Positions 19,002-29,497 are shown, counted from the stretch's first letter. The stretch is 64,000 nt of DNA from Novipirellula herctigrandis (GCA_007859835.1 SJPJ01000001.1:7807651-7871650), one strand, 5' to 3'. Numbers and translations are program-made. Notes: generated from the letters alone by a model not told the origin.

Positions 19002-20552
19002 ATGGCAAACAGATACGTAGCGATTGCATTGTTCCTGATGCTCTGGATGGTTCAGGCCAGTGCTGGGGAAAAACCCAACGTCTTGTTTATCGCAGTTGAC
19101 GACCTTAAACCGTTGCTCGGATGCTATGGTGAGACGGATATTCGGACGCCTAACATCGATTCGCTGGCCCAGCGCGGTACGGTGTTTTTGAACGCTTCCT
19201 GCCAGCAATCGGTCTGCGCACCGTCGCGGGCCAGTATGATGACCGGCACCTACGTCGATACTACGAAGGTCTACGATCTCAAGACGCAAATGCGCGAGGC
19301 GAACCCCTACACGCTGACGCTGCCTGAATATCTGCGTCGGCACGGTTACGAAACCACAGGCACGGGGAAGGTTTACGATCCACGCAGCGTCGACAAATCC
19401 TTCGACGCGCCGTCGTGGACGCAGCCATTCCTGCAGAATGCGCCTCGTGAGTATACTCCGAAAGGAATTAAGAGGCCGGTATTTGGGTACCAGGATCCGG
19501 AAGTGCAAAAACAGGTTAAGGCGTTCAACATCTGGTTGAAAGACAATGGTATCACTGAGCAGGACAAGGAAGCTTATGCCGCTGCTCGGAAAAAGTTTCC
19601 GTTGTCCAAGCCAACGGTCGAGTGCCTGGATCTTCCGGATGAGGCCTACAACGATGGGGTTTTTGCCCTTTGCGCGATGGATCAGATGAAGAGACTGGCC
19701 GACGGCGACAAGCCTTTCTTTCTTGCGGTGGGAATGGCCAAGCCGCATCTCCCGTTCGTAGCGCCAAAAAAATACTGGGACCTCTATGATCGATCAAAGA
19801 TTGAACTGGCGCCTTTCAAGCACGCACCGAAGGGCGCGCCGGATTACGCCGGTCAACCCTCGTGGGAGCTGCGCAGCTACACCGGGGTTCCGGCCAGCCC
19901 CGCGCCAATCGCTCAGGAAATGCAGAGAGAACTAATTCATGGCTACCGCGCCTGTACGAGCTATATCGATGCACAAATCGGTAAGGTACTCGACAAGCTT
20001 GACGAACTGGGACTGACTGACAATACGATCGTTGTGCTGTGGGGCGATCACGGTTGGCATCTGGGCGATCACGGCATGTTCTGCAAGCACTCCAACTACG
20101 AGCAGGCCGTCCGTTCGCCGCTGATCATTGCCGCGCCGAAACAGAAGGCGAAGGGAGCAAAAACGGATTCGCCCACCGAGTTTGTTGATGTTTTCCCAAC
20201 ACTCTGCGAACTGGTCGGGCTTCCCGTTCCAAAAAGCGTCGAAGGCCTTTCGCTGCTGCCAATCCTTGACGACCCCGACGCGATGGTACACGAGGCAGCG
20301 TTGGAACAGTATCCGCGCAATTCTAACAAGATGGGCTACACTCTCCGCGACAAACGCTACCGCTATGTCAAATGGATCAAGATGGACTACTACGCCGGCG
20401 AACGATCCGGACCGATGGTTGCCAATGAGTTGTATGACTATAAGAACGATCCCCTTGAAACCGTCAATCTCGCCGGCAATCCCGAACACAAGGACGTCGT
20501 TGCCAACTTTGAACGCATCTTCAAAAAGCGCGGCGTCGCGCAGGAGAACTAA
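19002..20552 (+). CDS. secreted sulfatase, iduronate-2-sulfatase-like
   Basis: The intact protein is about 516 residues from the ATG at 19002. That start gives a signal peptide (MANRYVAIALFLMLWMVQASAG); an upstream ATG at 18969 would add 11 non-signal residues. KPNVLFIAVDDLKPLLGCYG is followed by the formylglycine motif C72-A-P-S-R with ASMMTG. ETTGTGKVYDP, FFLAVGMAKPHLPF and VVLWGDHGWHLGDHG match the iduronate-sulfatase-like subgroup. It probably acts on sulfated uronic-acid polysaccharide, in keeping with the lyase-like and glycosidase-like genes downstream. The next sulfatase begins one base after its stop, so they are co-transcribed. Confidence 0.92.
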   Translation: MANRYVAIALFLMLWMVQASAGEKPNVLFIAVDDLKPLLGCYGETDIRTPNIDSLAQRGTVFLNASCQQSVCAPSRASMMTGTYVDTTKVYDLKTQMREANPYTLTLPEYLRRHGYETTGTGKVYDPRSVDKSFDAPSWTQPFLQNAPREYTPKGIKRPVFGYQDPEVQKQVKAFNIWLKDNGITEQDKEAYAAARKKFPLSKPTVECLDLPDEAYNDGVFALCAMDQMKRLADGDKPFFLAVGMAKPHLPFVAPKKYWDLYDRSKIELAPFKHAPKGAPDYAGQPSWELRSYTGVPASPAPIAQEMQRELIHGYRACTSYIDAQIGKVLDKLDELGLTDNTIVVLWGDHGWHLGDHGMFCKHSNYEQAVRSPLIIAAPKQKAKGAKTDSPTEFVDVFPTLCELVGLPVPKSVEGLSLLPILDDPDAMVHEAALEQYPRNSNKMGYTLRDKRYRYVKWIKMDYYAGERSGPMVANELYDYKNDPLETVNLAGNPEHKDVVANFERIFKKRGVAQEN

Positions 20553-20553
20553 T

Positions 20554-22005
20554 ATGAAATTCGAGCGACGTTTCTTTATCGTGGCCTGCATGGCTTTGCT
20601 GCTGGCTGACTCGCTGCTGGCAGACGACGGGCGACGGCCGAACATCGTGCTGTTCTTCGTCGATGACTTTGGGCAGCGGGACCTCACGTGCTACGGCAGC
20701 ACGTTGTACGAAACGCCTTACATGGATCGTCTGGCAACGGAGGGAATGCGGTTTACCAATGCCTATGCCGCTTATCCCCGGTGCGTGCCTTCACGTCAAG
20801 GATTGCTTTCAGGCAAGTATCCATGTCGGATTGAAAACGAATCAATCAAGTCCGGTGATCACAAGCATCACCTTCCTCTCAGTGAAGTCACCTTCGGCGA
20901 GGCATTAAAGCAGCACGGCTATCAAACGTGCTACATCGGCAAGTGGCATTTGGGCAAGCAGGGTGGCGATCCCGCTGCGCAGGGCTTTGACACCGTCATT
21001 CATGCTGGGTCAGCAGGTGCGACCGGTGATTACTTTTTTCCGTTTCCGACAGAGAAAGGCTTGCCTGTCATCAATCCAGTGGATGGTAAAGAGGGTGACT
21101 ACCTGACTGATCGTCTGACGGACAAAGCAGTCCAGTACATTGCATCACACAAGGACGCTCCATTCCTGCTTGTGTTGGCACACTATGCCGTCCACACTCC
21201 CTTGCAGGCTCCCGCTGACATCACAAAGAAATATCAGAGAAAACTTGACAATGCCGGCATCGCCGTCGGCGGAAAGAAACACGATGCCGACATGGTCACC
21301 GACCGTCAGGGTGTCAACAAGACGGTCCAGAATAATCCGATCTACGCAGCAATGGTCGAACAAACGGACGATTCTCTTGGTCGCATCATGCAGGGGCTCG
21401 AGGACGCGGGCATCGATGACGACACGGCGATCATCCTGACATCAGACCACGGCGGGCTTTCCACCAGAGGTCTCACAAGCAACCGAGTCCTGGCAACTTC
21501 CAACGCGCCGCTACGGCAAGGCAAAGGTTCGATTTTTGAAGGTGGCACGCGAGTCCCTCTGATTGTCAAGTGGCCGGGAAAAATCAAGCCAAATACAACG
21601 TCTACCGTTCAGGTCACCGGAACAGACCACTACCCGACCATGCTCGAAATCGTCGGAGCGCCTTTGCGTCCAGAACAACACGTTGACGGACGCAGCTACG
21701 CGAACGCACTACGCGGGGAAACGTATCAACGCGATCCCATGTTCTGGTATAAATGGCAGGCTCGTGCTGATAGTACAGGAGATACGCGAGCCATTTCGCT
21801 GATTGACGGCCATTACAAGCTGGTCATGTGGATCGACGAAGACCTGATCGAATTGTTCGATCTGAGTCAGGACATCAGCGAGCAGCGAAATATCGCAGCG
21901 AAAATGCCCGACCGCACCGCAGCGATGTTGAAGTCACTTAAAAAGACAGAACAAGCCATTGGAGACCTACGCAAAAAAGGACGCAAGGAATTCCGGAGCA
22001 GGTGA
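20554..22005 (+). CDS. secreted sulfatase
   Basis: The 483-residue protein starts at the ATG at 20554, directly after the preceding stop. The open frame extends upstream into that gene to 20128, but only this ATG gives a signal peptide (FIVACMALLLADSLLADD). NIVLFFVDDFGQRDLTCYG, the site C77-V-P-S-R with QGLLSGKYPCR, CYIGKWHLGKQGG, LAHYAVHTPLQAP, ILTSDHGGLS and FEGGTRVPLIVKWPG are all intact. It resembles the arylsulfatase A-like group. Coupling with the upstream gene suggests a stepwise desulfation pair. Confidence 0.93.
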   Translation: MKFERRFFIVACMALLLADSLLADDGRRPNIVLFFVDDFGQRDLTCYGSTLYETPYMDRLATEGMRFTNAYAAYPRCVPSRQGLLSGKYPCRIENESIKSGDHKHHLPLSEVTFGEALKQHGYQTCYIGKWHLGKQGGDPAAQGFDTVIHAGSAGATGDYFFPFPTEKGLPVINPVDGKEGDYLTDRLTDKAVQYIASHKDAPFLLVLAHYAVHTPLQAPADITKKYQRKLDNAGIAVGGKKHDADMVTDRQGVNKTVQNNPIYAAMVEQTDDSLGRIMQGLEDAGIDDDTAIILTSDHGGLSTRGLTSNRVLATSNAPLRQGKGSIFEGGTRVPLIVKWPGKIKPNTTSTVQVTGTDHYPTMLEIVGAPLRPEQHVDGRSYANALRGETYQRDPMFWYKWQARADSTGDTRAISLIDGHYKLVMWIDEDLIELFDLSQDISEQRNIAAKMPDRTAAMLKSLKKTEQAIGDLRKKGRKEFRSR

Positions 22006-22058
22006 CTCCATACAAAGGTTTAATAAGTGATTTTTACTCCCGACATAGCAACCTAGTG

Positions 22059-22994
22059 ATGAAGAACAACTACGCAGCGATCGCATTTTTCCTAATACTC
22101 TCGGCGGTTCAGGCCAGGGCTGGCGAAAAAACCAACTTTGTATTCTTCCTCAGCGACGACCAGTTGAAGGCGGACTACGGATGCTACGGCTTGCCGGTCG
22201 ACCTAACGCCGACTGTTGGTCGTTTGGCGCACGAAGGTCTCGTGTTCGACAAGATGTTCGCGGCCGAAGCAATTTGTGCACCAAGCCGAACCGCTCTACT
22301 GACCGGTCTTTACCCGATTCGCAATGGGCTCTTCGTTCAGCACGCCTCGGCTCGCAGCGGAACGCAAACGATCTACGACGCGCTGACTCCGCTGGACTAC
22401 GATGTCTCGCGGGTCGGGAAAGTTCACGTCAAACCGGACTCCGTCTTTCGTTGGAGCACACCAATCAGACCGACCAAGAAGAAGTTGCCGGCCGATGACA
22501 TCGACGCCTATTTTTCGAGCCACGCCGACAAGCCGTTTTGCTTGTTCATCATGTCACACTATCCGCATCGGCCCTAACCCAAAAAAGCGACGTTCCCAGC
22601 CGATCAAGTCGTGCGGGATCGTCACATGCAACCGTCTGCCGATAATTGGTTGCCCGGTTATTACGACCATATCGCTGAGAAGGAACGTGAGCTTGCAGAC
22701 GTTTTGGAACTTCTCGATAAGCACGAACTTGATCAGAACACCGTGTTTATCTACTCATCCGATCACGGCAATGGCCCCGGCGCGAAGTTCACGATCGACG
22801 ACTGCGGTTTGAACGTGCCGTTCATTGTTCGTTGGCCCGGAAAGATAAAGCCCGGTTGAACATCGGCGTTGACCAGCTACACGGATGCGTTGCCCACGTT
22901 AGTCGAGCTTGCTGGTGGAGAACCGGTCGCTGACATTGATGGAACGAGTTTTGGTAACGTGGTAAACTTGAACATCCCTCCAGCTGGAAAGTGA
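22059..22994 (+). pseudogene. sulfatase pseudogene with two in-frame stops and a missing C-terminus
   Basis: From the ATG at 22059 a signal peptide leads to FVFFLSDDQLKADYGCYG and an intact C73-A-P-S-R with TALLTGLYPIRNG. The frame is closed by TAA at 22575-22577 (SHYPHRP[stop]PKKATFPADQ) and by TGA at 22857-22859 (GKIKPG[stop]TSALTSYTDALPTLVELAGG), with no frameshift between them. The residual frame ends at 22994, roughly 130 residues short of a normal sulfatase. The following lyase-family gene begins six bases later, so a deletion probably removed the C-terminus. The leader and signal peptide region resembles that of the sulfatase at 19002. Confidence 0.85.
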
Positions 22995-22999
22995 GAACT

Positions 23000-24064
23000 A
23001 TGCGAATCGCAATGGCAACCGTCGGCCTGTGCCATCTGTTCATAAGCCTTGCAACAGGCCAGGACGACGTGGCGCTGGTATCTGCAGATTACCAGCAGTT
23101 GCTGGCCAAGAAGCACGAGTACCAACCGATAGACGGAGAGACACCGGCGCCGATCCGCTCACTCGTTGCGAAGGCGGATCGCTTGCTGCAGCAAGAACCG
23201 GTCACGGTCATGCAGAAGAAACAAATCGCTGCCAGCGGCGACAAGCACGACTACCTGAGCCTAGCACCCTACTGGTGGCCGGATCCAAAAACGACGGACG
23301 GTTTGCCGTACATCCGACGCGACGGCAGAGTGAATCCGACGACACGAGGTAACAATGTCGACTATCCCGCAAAGCAGCATCTATTCGATCGCGTCCACAC
23401 GCTTACCATGGCCGGCTTCTACACCGATAACCCCGAGTACTCACAGCACGCGGTGGCCCAACTCGAAGCTTGGTTTGTGGATCCGCGGACCCGCATGACA
23501 CCCCACCTGCAGTATGCCCAGGGTATTCCCGGTCTCAATGATGGTCGCTGTTTCGGAATCATTGAGTGGTGCGACATCGACAAACTGCTTACGCCGATCC
23601 AGGTGCTACGCACCTCCCAGGCGATTCCGGGGCCGACCGACCAAGCCATCACCCAATGGTTCGAATCCTATTTGCAATGGCTGCGTACCAGTGAAATGGG
23701 CCGAACCGAATGCGAACGCCTGAACAACCACGGAACGTGGTACGATGTTCAAATCGTCGGTCTGTTGCTGTTCCTTGGAAAGAAGATGGAAATGCGCGAC
23801 GTCCTTGAAACAGTAAAGGCCAAGCGGATTGCGACACAGATCGAGCCCGATGGCCGCCAACCGCACGAGCTTGCCCGCACGAAAAGCCTCTCTTACAGCA
23901 AGATGAACCTGAGTGCATTTCAAAGGCTGGCTCGACTTGGTGAAAAGGTCGGCGTTGATTTAGGGAGCTACGAGACACCTGACGGGCGAAGTATCACGAA
24001 GGCAAGAGCCTTCTTGGCCCCGTACATCAAGGGCGACAAGAAGTGGGATTACCAGCAGTTGTAG
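23000..24064 (+). CDS. alginate-lyase-family secreted protein
   Basis: The 354-residue protein has a short signal peptide (to about ATGQ). The fold suggested is the (alpha/alpha) toroid of the alginate_lyase family (PF05426/PL5-like). Visible blocks are GDKHDYLSLAPYWWPDP, AVAQLEAWFVDP, the NNHGTWYD active-site block near residue 243, and the late arginine/tyrosine segment ARTKSLSYSKMNL. It would cleave, or be derived from enzymes that cleave, uronate-containing polysaccharide by beta-elimination. It follows four sulfatase loci on the same strand. Many planctomycete members are uncharacterised, so alginate itself should not be assumed. Confidence 0.8.
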   Translation: MRIAMATVGLCHLFISLATGQDDVALVSADYQQLLAKKHEYQPIDGETPAPIRSLVAKADRLLQQEPVTVMQKKQIAASGDKHDYLSLAPYWWPDPKTTDGLPYIRRDGRVNPTTRGNNVDYPAKQHLFDRVHTLTMAGFYTDNPEYSQHAVAQLEAWFVDPRTRMTPHLQYAQGIPGLNDGRCFGIIEWCDIDKLLTPIQVLRTSQAIPGPTDQAITQWFESYLQWLRTSEMGRTECERLNNHGTWYDVQIVGLLLFLGKKMEMRDVLETVKAKRIATQIEPDGRQPHELARTKSLSYSKMNLSAFQRLARLGEKVGVDLGSYETPDGRSITKARAFLAPYIKGDKKWDYQQL

Positions 24065-24102
24065 TGCATTCGATCGAAAGTTTAGATTGGAGAAGTTGAG
24101 CT

Positions 24103-26328
24103 ATGAAAAGAAAGAACATTGCCGTGTTAAGCCTTGTAGCCTTGTTCATGCCGCTGATGTGCATGGTCGGTTTGGGTCACGCAGGAGAAACGGTTTCAAT
24201 CACCTATGACGCCAGCAATGCGATGCACGCCTTTGGTGCTCGAGATCTCAAGCAGGCTCTCGAAGCAACGGGCAATCAAGTGGTTGGCGAGAGTGCTTCT
24301 TTTCGAATTGCGATTGCCCAGTTCGAACCAGGGATGGGGCCCCAATCATTCCGCATTCAGCGAGAGGGAACACGAGGCGTCCGTATCGTTGCAGGCGATT
24401 CGGTAGGCGCAATGTACGGAGCGTTGGAACTCGCCGAGCAGATCGGCATGGGCGGTGGCCTGGACGCGGTCCATAACAAGGCTCGCAAGCCGTACATCCT
24501 GCGGCGAGGATTGAAGTTCAACATCCCCTTGGACGCGCGGGCACCAAGCTATGACGACACGGGAACCTCGGCCCATGAGAATATCCCTGTAATGTGGCAG
24601 TGGGAATTCTGGCAAGAGTTCCTCGATGCGATGGTTCGCAACCGCTATAACGTCCTGACACTCTGGACAACCCATCCCTATCCGGGCATCGTCAAGCTGC
24701 CCGAGTATCCCCAGGTGAACTACGACGACGTCCATGTTCTGAAACAACCCGTTGATGAAAAAGGCGACCGCCACTGGGATAAGCTGGACGTCTTCGATCC
24801 CGCAAATACCAAAGTTGTGAAGCAGATTTCCCTGGACGACAAAATCGCGTTCTGGCAAAAGGTTTTCCAATACGCCGAAGACCATGGCATTGAAATCCAT
24901 CTGTTTCATTGGAACATCTACACCTTCGGCGCTGAAGACAAATATGGCATTACGGACAATGGCAGGAACGAAAAGACGATCGCCTACATCCGCTATTGCA
25001 TCACCCGATTTCTCGAAACCTATCCGCAGGTTGACGGCATTGGCGTGGCCGCCGGGGAGCATTTCGATATTCCAAAGGGAGAACGAGAGAAATGGCTGTG
25101 GCGGACCTATGGGTTGGGAATCATGGATCACCACAAAGACCACCCGGATCGTCAAATTGGTTTCATCTTTCGCAGTTTGCTGTCCAATGCTGAAACCATC
25201 ATGGACACATTCAAGGACTATGATGCCGGACCGTTCCATACGGACCACAAGTATGCCCGGGCACGCGTGCATTCCACGACCACCTCACCGTATCTCGATT
25301 TCGAGTACCGCGAGGGACTCGAATCAGTCAAGGTGCCCTGCTGGTTGAATCTCCGCAACGACGATTTGTTTGTGTTGCGTTGGGGAGATCCAGACTACGT
25401 ACGCGAATTCATGGCCAATGTCCCCCGTGACCTAATGCGATGGGAAGCCGGCTACTTCATGGGACCGGACGGCTTCGTTCAGGGACGCGAGTTCGTTCAC
25501 AAGGATCCGGATTTGTCCGGTCAACTCGAGGTGGACAAGCATTGGTATCGCTTCATGATGTTCGGCCGACTGGGCTATGACCTAACGCTGACACGGGAGT
25601 TTTTCGAACAGAAACTAGAGCATCGCTTTCCGCAAGCGGATGCAAAATTGCTTTACGAAACCTGGAAAGCATCCTCCCAGATTATTCCCCAAATCAACCG
25701 TTTCTTCTTTCGGATCAACGATTCCATGTTTTCTCCGGAAGGATGCATCGCACGTCAAGGCTTTCTGACCGTCGACGATTCCTTCTTCAAGCATGGCCCC
25801 TTGGAGGGTTCCGGGATCTTGTCCGTTCAAGAGTTTGCCGACGCGGTGCTGACCAGCAAGCCGTTCGATGGGATCACTCCGTTGGAGGTGGCCGATTCAT
25901 TGGATGCATCAGCAAATCAGACGTTGCAGGGAGTGTCAGCCATGCGTCAGCAAACCGAACCGGCTCCAAAAGAGTTCCTGTCAACGCTCCGTGACCTGGA
26001 GGCGATGGCGCTGTTGGGTAAGTACTACGCAAACAAGATCCGTGGCGCCGCCGAATTAGCAGTCTACCGAACAGATCCCCAGCGACGCGCCAATCACCAG
26101 CGCGCCCTAGCGCACTTCAAGCAAGCCGTCAGCGACTGGGAAGCGTACGCCCGCTCGGCTACCAGCCAGTACAATCCCCAGCTCTTCTCACGCACTCATT
26201 ACTTGGATTGGTGGAAGATTCTTGAGGACGTCAAAAAAGAGGCTCAGTCGGTTCAGGACGAAGAAGACAATCCCAAAAAACCTACAAGGCAAATCACCGG
26301 ACCGAATACGAAGGGCCTGTCAAGATAA
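24103..26328 (+). CDS. large secreted glycosidase-like protein (GH20b/GH67-type N-terminus)
   Basis: The 741-residue protein has a signal peptide (to about GHAGE). Residues about 30-130 look like the small alpha/beta domain found before the catalytic barrel in GH20, GH67 and GH84 enzymes: [52 protein letters not shown]. The following region begins [19 protein letters not shown] and contains [28 protein letters not shown] and [11 protein letters not shown], consistent with a TIM barrel with acidic residues. The precise family is not recognised. It is probably co-transcribed with the lyase-like gene 38 bases upstream and the DUF1593 gene 10 bases downstream. Confidence 0.7.
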   Translation: MKRKNIAVLSLVALFMPLMCMVGLGHAGETVSITYDASNAMHAFGARDLKQALEATGNQVVGESASFRIAIAQFEPGMGPQSFRIQREGTRGVRIVAGDSVGAMYGALELAEQIGMGGGLDAVHNKARKPYILRRGLKFNIPLDARAPSYDDTGTSAHENIPVMWQWEFWQEFLDAMVRNRYNVLTLWTTHPYPGIVKLPEYPQVNYDDVHVLKQPVDEKGDRHWDKLDVFDPANTKVVKQISLDDKIAFWQKVFQYAEDHGIEIHLFHWNIYTFGAEDKYGITDNGRNEKTIAYIRYCITRFLETYPQVDGIGVAAGEHFDIPKGEREKWLWRTYGLGIMDHHKDHPDRQIGFIFRSLLSNAETIMDTFKDYDAGPFHTDHKYARARVHSTTTSPYLDFEYREGLESVKVPCWLNLRNDDLFVLRWGDPDYVREFMANVPRDLMRWEAGYFMGPDGFVQGREFVHKDPDLSGQLEVDKHWYRFMMFGRLGYDLTLTREFFEQKLEHRFPQADAKLLYETWKASSQIIPQINRFFFRINDSMFSPEGCIARQGFLTVDDSFFKHGPLEGSGILSVQEFADAVLTSKPFDGITPLEVADSLDASANQTLQGVSAMRQQTEPAPKEFLSTLRDLEAMALLGKYYANKIRGAAELAVYRTDPQRRANHQRALAHFKQAVSDWEAYARSATSQYNPQLFSRTHYLDWWKILEDVKKEAQSVQDEEDNPKKPTRQITGPNTKGLSR

Positions 26329-26338
26329 AGGGACAACG

Positions 26339-27808
26339 ATGAAACAGAACCTATTGATTTGCGTGTTTTGTCTACTGTTGCCCGTGCAGGCAACTTATGC
26401 GTTTGAAAAGACACGGCTTATCATCATGGCCGACATGGGAAACGAGCCTGATGAAGAGCAGCAGATGATGCACATGCTGATGTACTGCAATATGTTCGAC
26501 CTGGAGGGCCTTATTGCCTGTTCGGGCAAGTACCTGCATGACGGCAGGGACGGCTTCAAGGGCAAAGTCCATCCCGAGCTTTTCCATCAATTGATCGACG
26601 GCTACGAAGCAGTAGTCGACAACCTAAAGAAGCACGCGTCCGGATGGCCCGAGGCGGATTATCTGCGTAGCATAGTCAAAGCCGGCACCGACCAATACGG
26701 AATCGCGGCCGTGGCACCAGGAAATTCAACAGAGGCCTCCAAGTTGCTCGAGGCGGCGATCCTCAAGGACGATCCCCGCAAGCTTTACATCGTGGGCAAC
26801 GCGGGCACGAACTCCTTGGCCCAAGCCCTGGTAGACCTCGGTAAGACTCGCTCGAAAGAGCAAATGGACGCACTCTGCAAAAAACTCATCGTGTTTGAAA
26901 ACGGGGCTCAAGATAATTCCGGCGCTTGGATTGCGAACAAGTACCCCGAAATCGCCTGGCATCGCAGCAACAAACAGACCTATTGCTACGGCGGACCGGG
27001 CGGAAACCATGGTGCGGACGGTCCCTACACGTGGGAGCCTTTTGCGAGAAACGCTATTGGCCAGGGGGAGTGGTCCCACGAACATATTCAAACCAACCAC
27101 GGAGCGTTGGGAAAGCTGTTCCCTGATCGCATCATGAAAGGTTGGCATTTTATCGAAGGCGGCGGAACCATTCCCTGGACCGGCTTGGCAAATCACGGAC
27201 TCTCCGATCCGGAACGCCTTTACTGGGGAGGATGGAGTGGCCGCTTTTCTCGAACCAAGCACAAAAACATCTGGTCGAGGCATGCACGCGAAAAAGCCGA
27301 CGAACAGAAGTATGGTGACTTCTACATGTTCGAGGCGGATTCAGAAGTGGATGAATGGACTGACCCCGACCACAACGAAACATTCCATAGCTTCATGACG
27401 CCCGTATGGCGTTTTCGAAGGGCCATGTTTAACGATTTTCGCGCCCGCATGGACTGGTGCGTCAGCGAGTTCAGCGAAGCAAACCATAATCCGCTGGCCG
27501 CTGTGAACGGCGACAAAGGAAACGACATCTTCCACTTGCAAGTATCGCCTGGCCAGAAACTGACTCTTGATGCATCAGGATCATCAGATCCCGATGGCGA
27601 CACCATGACTTTTCAATGGTGGTCCTACCAAGAGGCCGGTACCTACCCCGGCAAAGTCACGATCGCCGATACCGGTAAACAAAGAACCGAAGTGACCGTA
27701 CCCACTGATGCTGGTGGAAAAGAAATCCACATCATTCTAGAAGTTGTAGACAAGCACCAGGAGATCGGCATGTACGATTACCGCCGAGTCGTGCTGGAGG
27801 TGCATTGA
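26339..27808 (+). CDS. DUF1593 / Sde182-like secreted protein (nucleoside-hydrolase-like fold)
   Basis: The 489-residue protein starts at the ATG at 26339, after a GGGAC ribosome-binding-like stretch. It has a signal peptide ([17 protein letters not shown]). The N-terminal domain opens with [20 protein letters not shown], the aspartate-rich calcium-type loop typical of DUF1593 / cellulose-binding Sde182 proteins with a nucleoside-hydrolase fold. [17 protein letters not shown] and [15 protein letters not shown] follow. The C-terminal domain (about 395-489; [21 protein letters not shown]) is an immunoglobulin-like/PKD-like module. Its role in polysaccharide use is suggested by location only. 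Confidence 0.82.
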   Translation: MKQNLLICVFCLLLPVQATYAFEKTRLIIMADMGNEPDEEQQMMHMLMYCNMFDLEGLIACSGKYLHDGRDGFKGKVHPELFHQLIDGYEAVVDNLKKHASGWPEADYLRSIVKAGTDQYGIAAVAPGNSTEASKLLEAAILKDDPRKLYIVGNAGTNSLAQALVDLGKTRSKEQMDALCKKLIVFENGAQDNSGAWIANKYPEIAWHRSNKQTYCYGGPGGNHGADGPYTWEPFARNAIGQGEWSHEHIQTNHGALGKLFPDRIMKGWHFIEGGGTIPWTGLANHGLSDPERLYWGGWSGRFSRTKHKNIWSRHAREKADEQKYGDFYMFEADSEVDEWTDPDHNETFHSFMTPVWRFRRAMFNDFRARMDWCVSEFSEANHNPLAAVNGDKGNDIFHLQVSPGQKLTLDASGSSDPDGDTMTFQWWSYQEAGTYPGKVTIADTGKQRTEVTVPTDAGGKEIHIILEVVDKHQEIGMYDYRRVVLEVH

Positions 27809-28464
27809 CGCGGAAACGTTGGGAAGGCGACGTGTGCACCAGCAGTAGGTCCCCCCGCGCAATAAGTCTGCTCGAATGAGATCGTAGCTGAACTTGGCAG
27901 CCTGTCTTGTCGCGTGGCTGTCTTAATCCTGCTGAGTTAGCATGACGCTAGTTTGAAGCCGGCTCCGCAAGATTTGATTTTCAGCTTTCAGCTATTTTCA
28001 CTTGCTGGTCCAATTCCTTGGCCGTTGACTTGGCTATGATGAGCTGGTGACCTGATTCCGGGCCCGCATGGGGCTTAGAATGGCCGACGAACGAGATCGC
28101 CAAAATGAGTAAGAAGCCACTCAAAGACACCCGCAAAGCACGACGTCAGTTTAAAGCCGATGCAACCCGAGTCGCATACTGCCGTCGCTGAATTATTTCG
28201 GTAGCGTTGGGGCGACCTCGGTAACTGAAAGATTGGCGAGGGGTCTGAGTGCGTGCCCCCGTTTGGGATGGTTGCCGTTGACCGCCACTTGGGCCAAGAT
28301 TCGACGAAGATAGCGAACCTCCTTCGATGCCTGCCTATTCGTCGCTGGATCGTTGTGAGTCACCTCCATGCGTTAAGCGGTTGTTGGTAAGCTCGACAAT
28401 CGGCCTTTTTGGGTCTGGATCGGGTATTTCTCGGGCATGCGAGAAACCGATCTCGATGGGAGTT
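27809..28464. other. long intergenic region with a possible transposase N-terminal scrap
   Basis: No intact gene is seen across about 650 bases. At 28105-28191 (+) a 28-codon frame reads MSKKPLKDTRKARRQFKADATRVAYCRR, which resembles the first helix of IS3-type orfA proteins and then stops. The resemblance is weak. The region separates the polysaccharide locus from the nitrate/nitric oxide region. Confidence 0.35.
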
Positions 28465-28951
28465 GACCTTCACCAAACATCAGACTGCGGCCTTTGCCAA
28501 GTTCACCCGGTCGACGGGAATCCCCATTCGATTCATCGACTTCATGCTGCTTGACGCGGATCGGAAGTGAGATACCGCAAGTGTTTTGCCGGGGCAACGG
28601 ATCTTGGAATTGTATGCCGAGCAAGAGCGACCACGGGTTCCCGTGGGTGAGTCCAGCGCTTCCCCGGCAAATGGCTTTCAGTTCGACGACGGGAAAGGCG
28701 TCATTGTTTCGGTCACTCAGCCGTTCTGTCGCACGTGCAACCGATTTTGGCTGACCGCCAATGGACAATTTCGGATTTGCTTGATCGGCAGCGATTCCGG
28801 CGACGTCCGAAGTCTCTTGCGAAACGGATCCGACAATCTGGAAATCGCGAATCTGATGGTGGACGCGGTCCTGGCGAAAAAACGCGACCACGGAAGGGAC
28901 GGTCTATCGTTCAATCGCCCATCACGACCGATGTATTCAATCGGTGGTTGA
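28465..28951 (+). pseudogene. moaA: moaA (GTP 3',8-cyclase) C-terminal remnant
   Basis: The frame reads AAFAKFTRSTGIPIRFIDFMLLDADRK, then TGA at 28568-28570, and continues in register with VLPGQRILELYAEQERPRVP. FCRTCNRFWLTANGQFRICLIG follows; it is the C-terminal CxxC...C cluster-binding segment of MoaA. DVRSLLRNGSDNLEIA and the terminal RPSRPMYSIGG, with the double-glycine tail MoaA requires, complete it. The N-terminal radical-SAM half with its CxxxCxxC is absent. It is therefore a truncated, nonsense-interrupted molybdenum cofactor gene close to the molybdenum-dependent nitrate reductase. Confidence 0.85.
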
Positions 28952-29497
28952 CGCGGCGGCAATCGGCATCGTGATCACAAGGCCCGCGGTGCGATCTTCG
29001 TTGCTGGTACGACGCTTGACGTGGCACTTCAGACACTGCGAACCGAGCGTGATCGCGCCGGCGAAGTGGTAGCGATCATTGTTAACCGCTTCGGCAAACG
29101 GCTTGCCAGCGGCGAGCGTTTTAACGGCTGTTTTTTCAAAGGCCGTTTCGGGTTGGTGATCAACGTTGACGACATCGGTGTTCACGATCAACCACTTCAT
29201 TTTTACATCGTAGATTTCGCCCATCTCGTGGAAGACATCTTCGAGCGAAGCTGACGGAATCGCGTGAGCGTTGTCTTCATCAAAAAAGTCGCGATGCATC
29301 ACTTGCAAGGATCCGCGAACCAACTCGTGTAGCATGTTCGCTCTCGCACGTGCTTCGGTCGCCGTGCTGGCGGGTGTGATGTTCGATTTGATTTCAGATT
29401 CGTTTGTTTGGCCCGGCTCACCGGCAATTACCAACGCCGTCATCAGCAACCCAGCAGCAAAGATGATCGAAGCATGGAAAATCTTGAAGCGGTTCAT
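28937..29497 (-). CDS. secreted DUF3365-type protein with one c-type heme motif
   Basis: The 186-residue protein has a signal peptide (IIFAAGLLMTALVIAGE). EVYDVKMKW-like GEIYDVKMKWLIVNTDVVN, FEKTAVKTLAAGKPF and CLKCH near residue 160 match the DUF3365 (Tll0287-like) heme sensor/redox domain. It starts with an ATGA overlap with the upstream DUF3565 gene, so translation is coupled in a three-gene operon headed by a Rrf2 regulator. A periplasmic heme sensor or electron carrier in nitrosative stress is inferred. The 3' end overlaps the moaA remnant tail-to-tail by 15 bases. Confidence 0.8.
   Translation of the reverse strand: MNRFKIFHASIIFAAGLLMTALVIAGEPGQTNESEIKSNITPASTATEARARANMLHELVRGSLQVMHRDFFDEDNAHAIPSASLEDVFHEMGEIYDVKMKWLIVNTDVVNVDHQPETAFEKTAVKTLAAGKPFAEAVNNDRYHFAGAITLGSQCLKCHVKRRTSNEDRTAGLVITMPIAAASTTD

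Noticed and set aside
20128-20553. A 142-codon N-terminal extension of the sulfatase at 20554
   Set aside because: It lies inside the preceding sulfatase in another frame. The ATG at 20554 gives a proper signal peptide.
28105-28191. Confident IS3 orfA call for the 28-codon frame
   Set aside because: Only a short basic stretch resembles it. It is recorded under the intergenic entry without a firm call.
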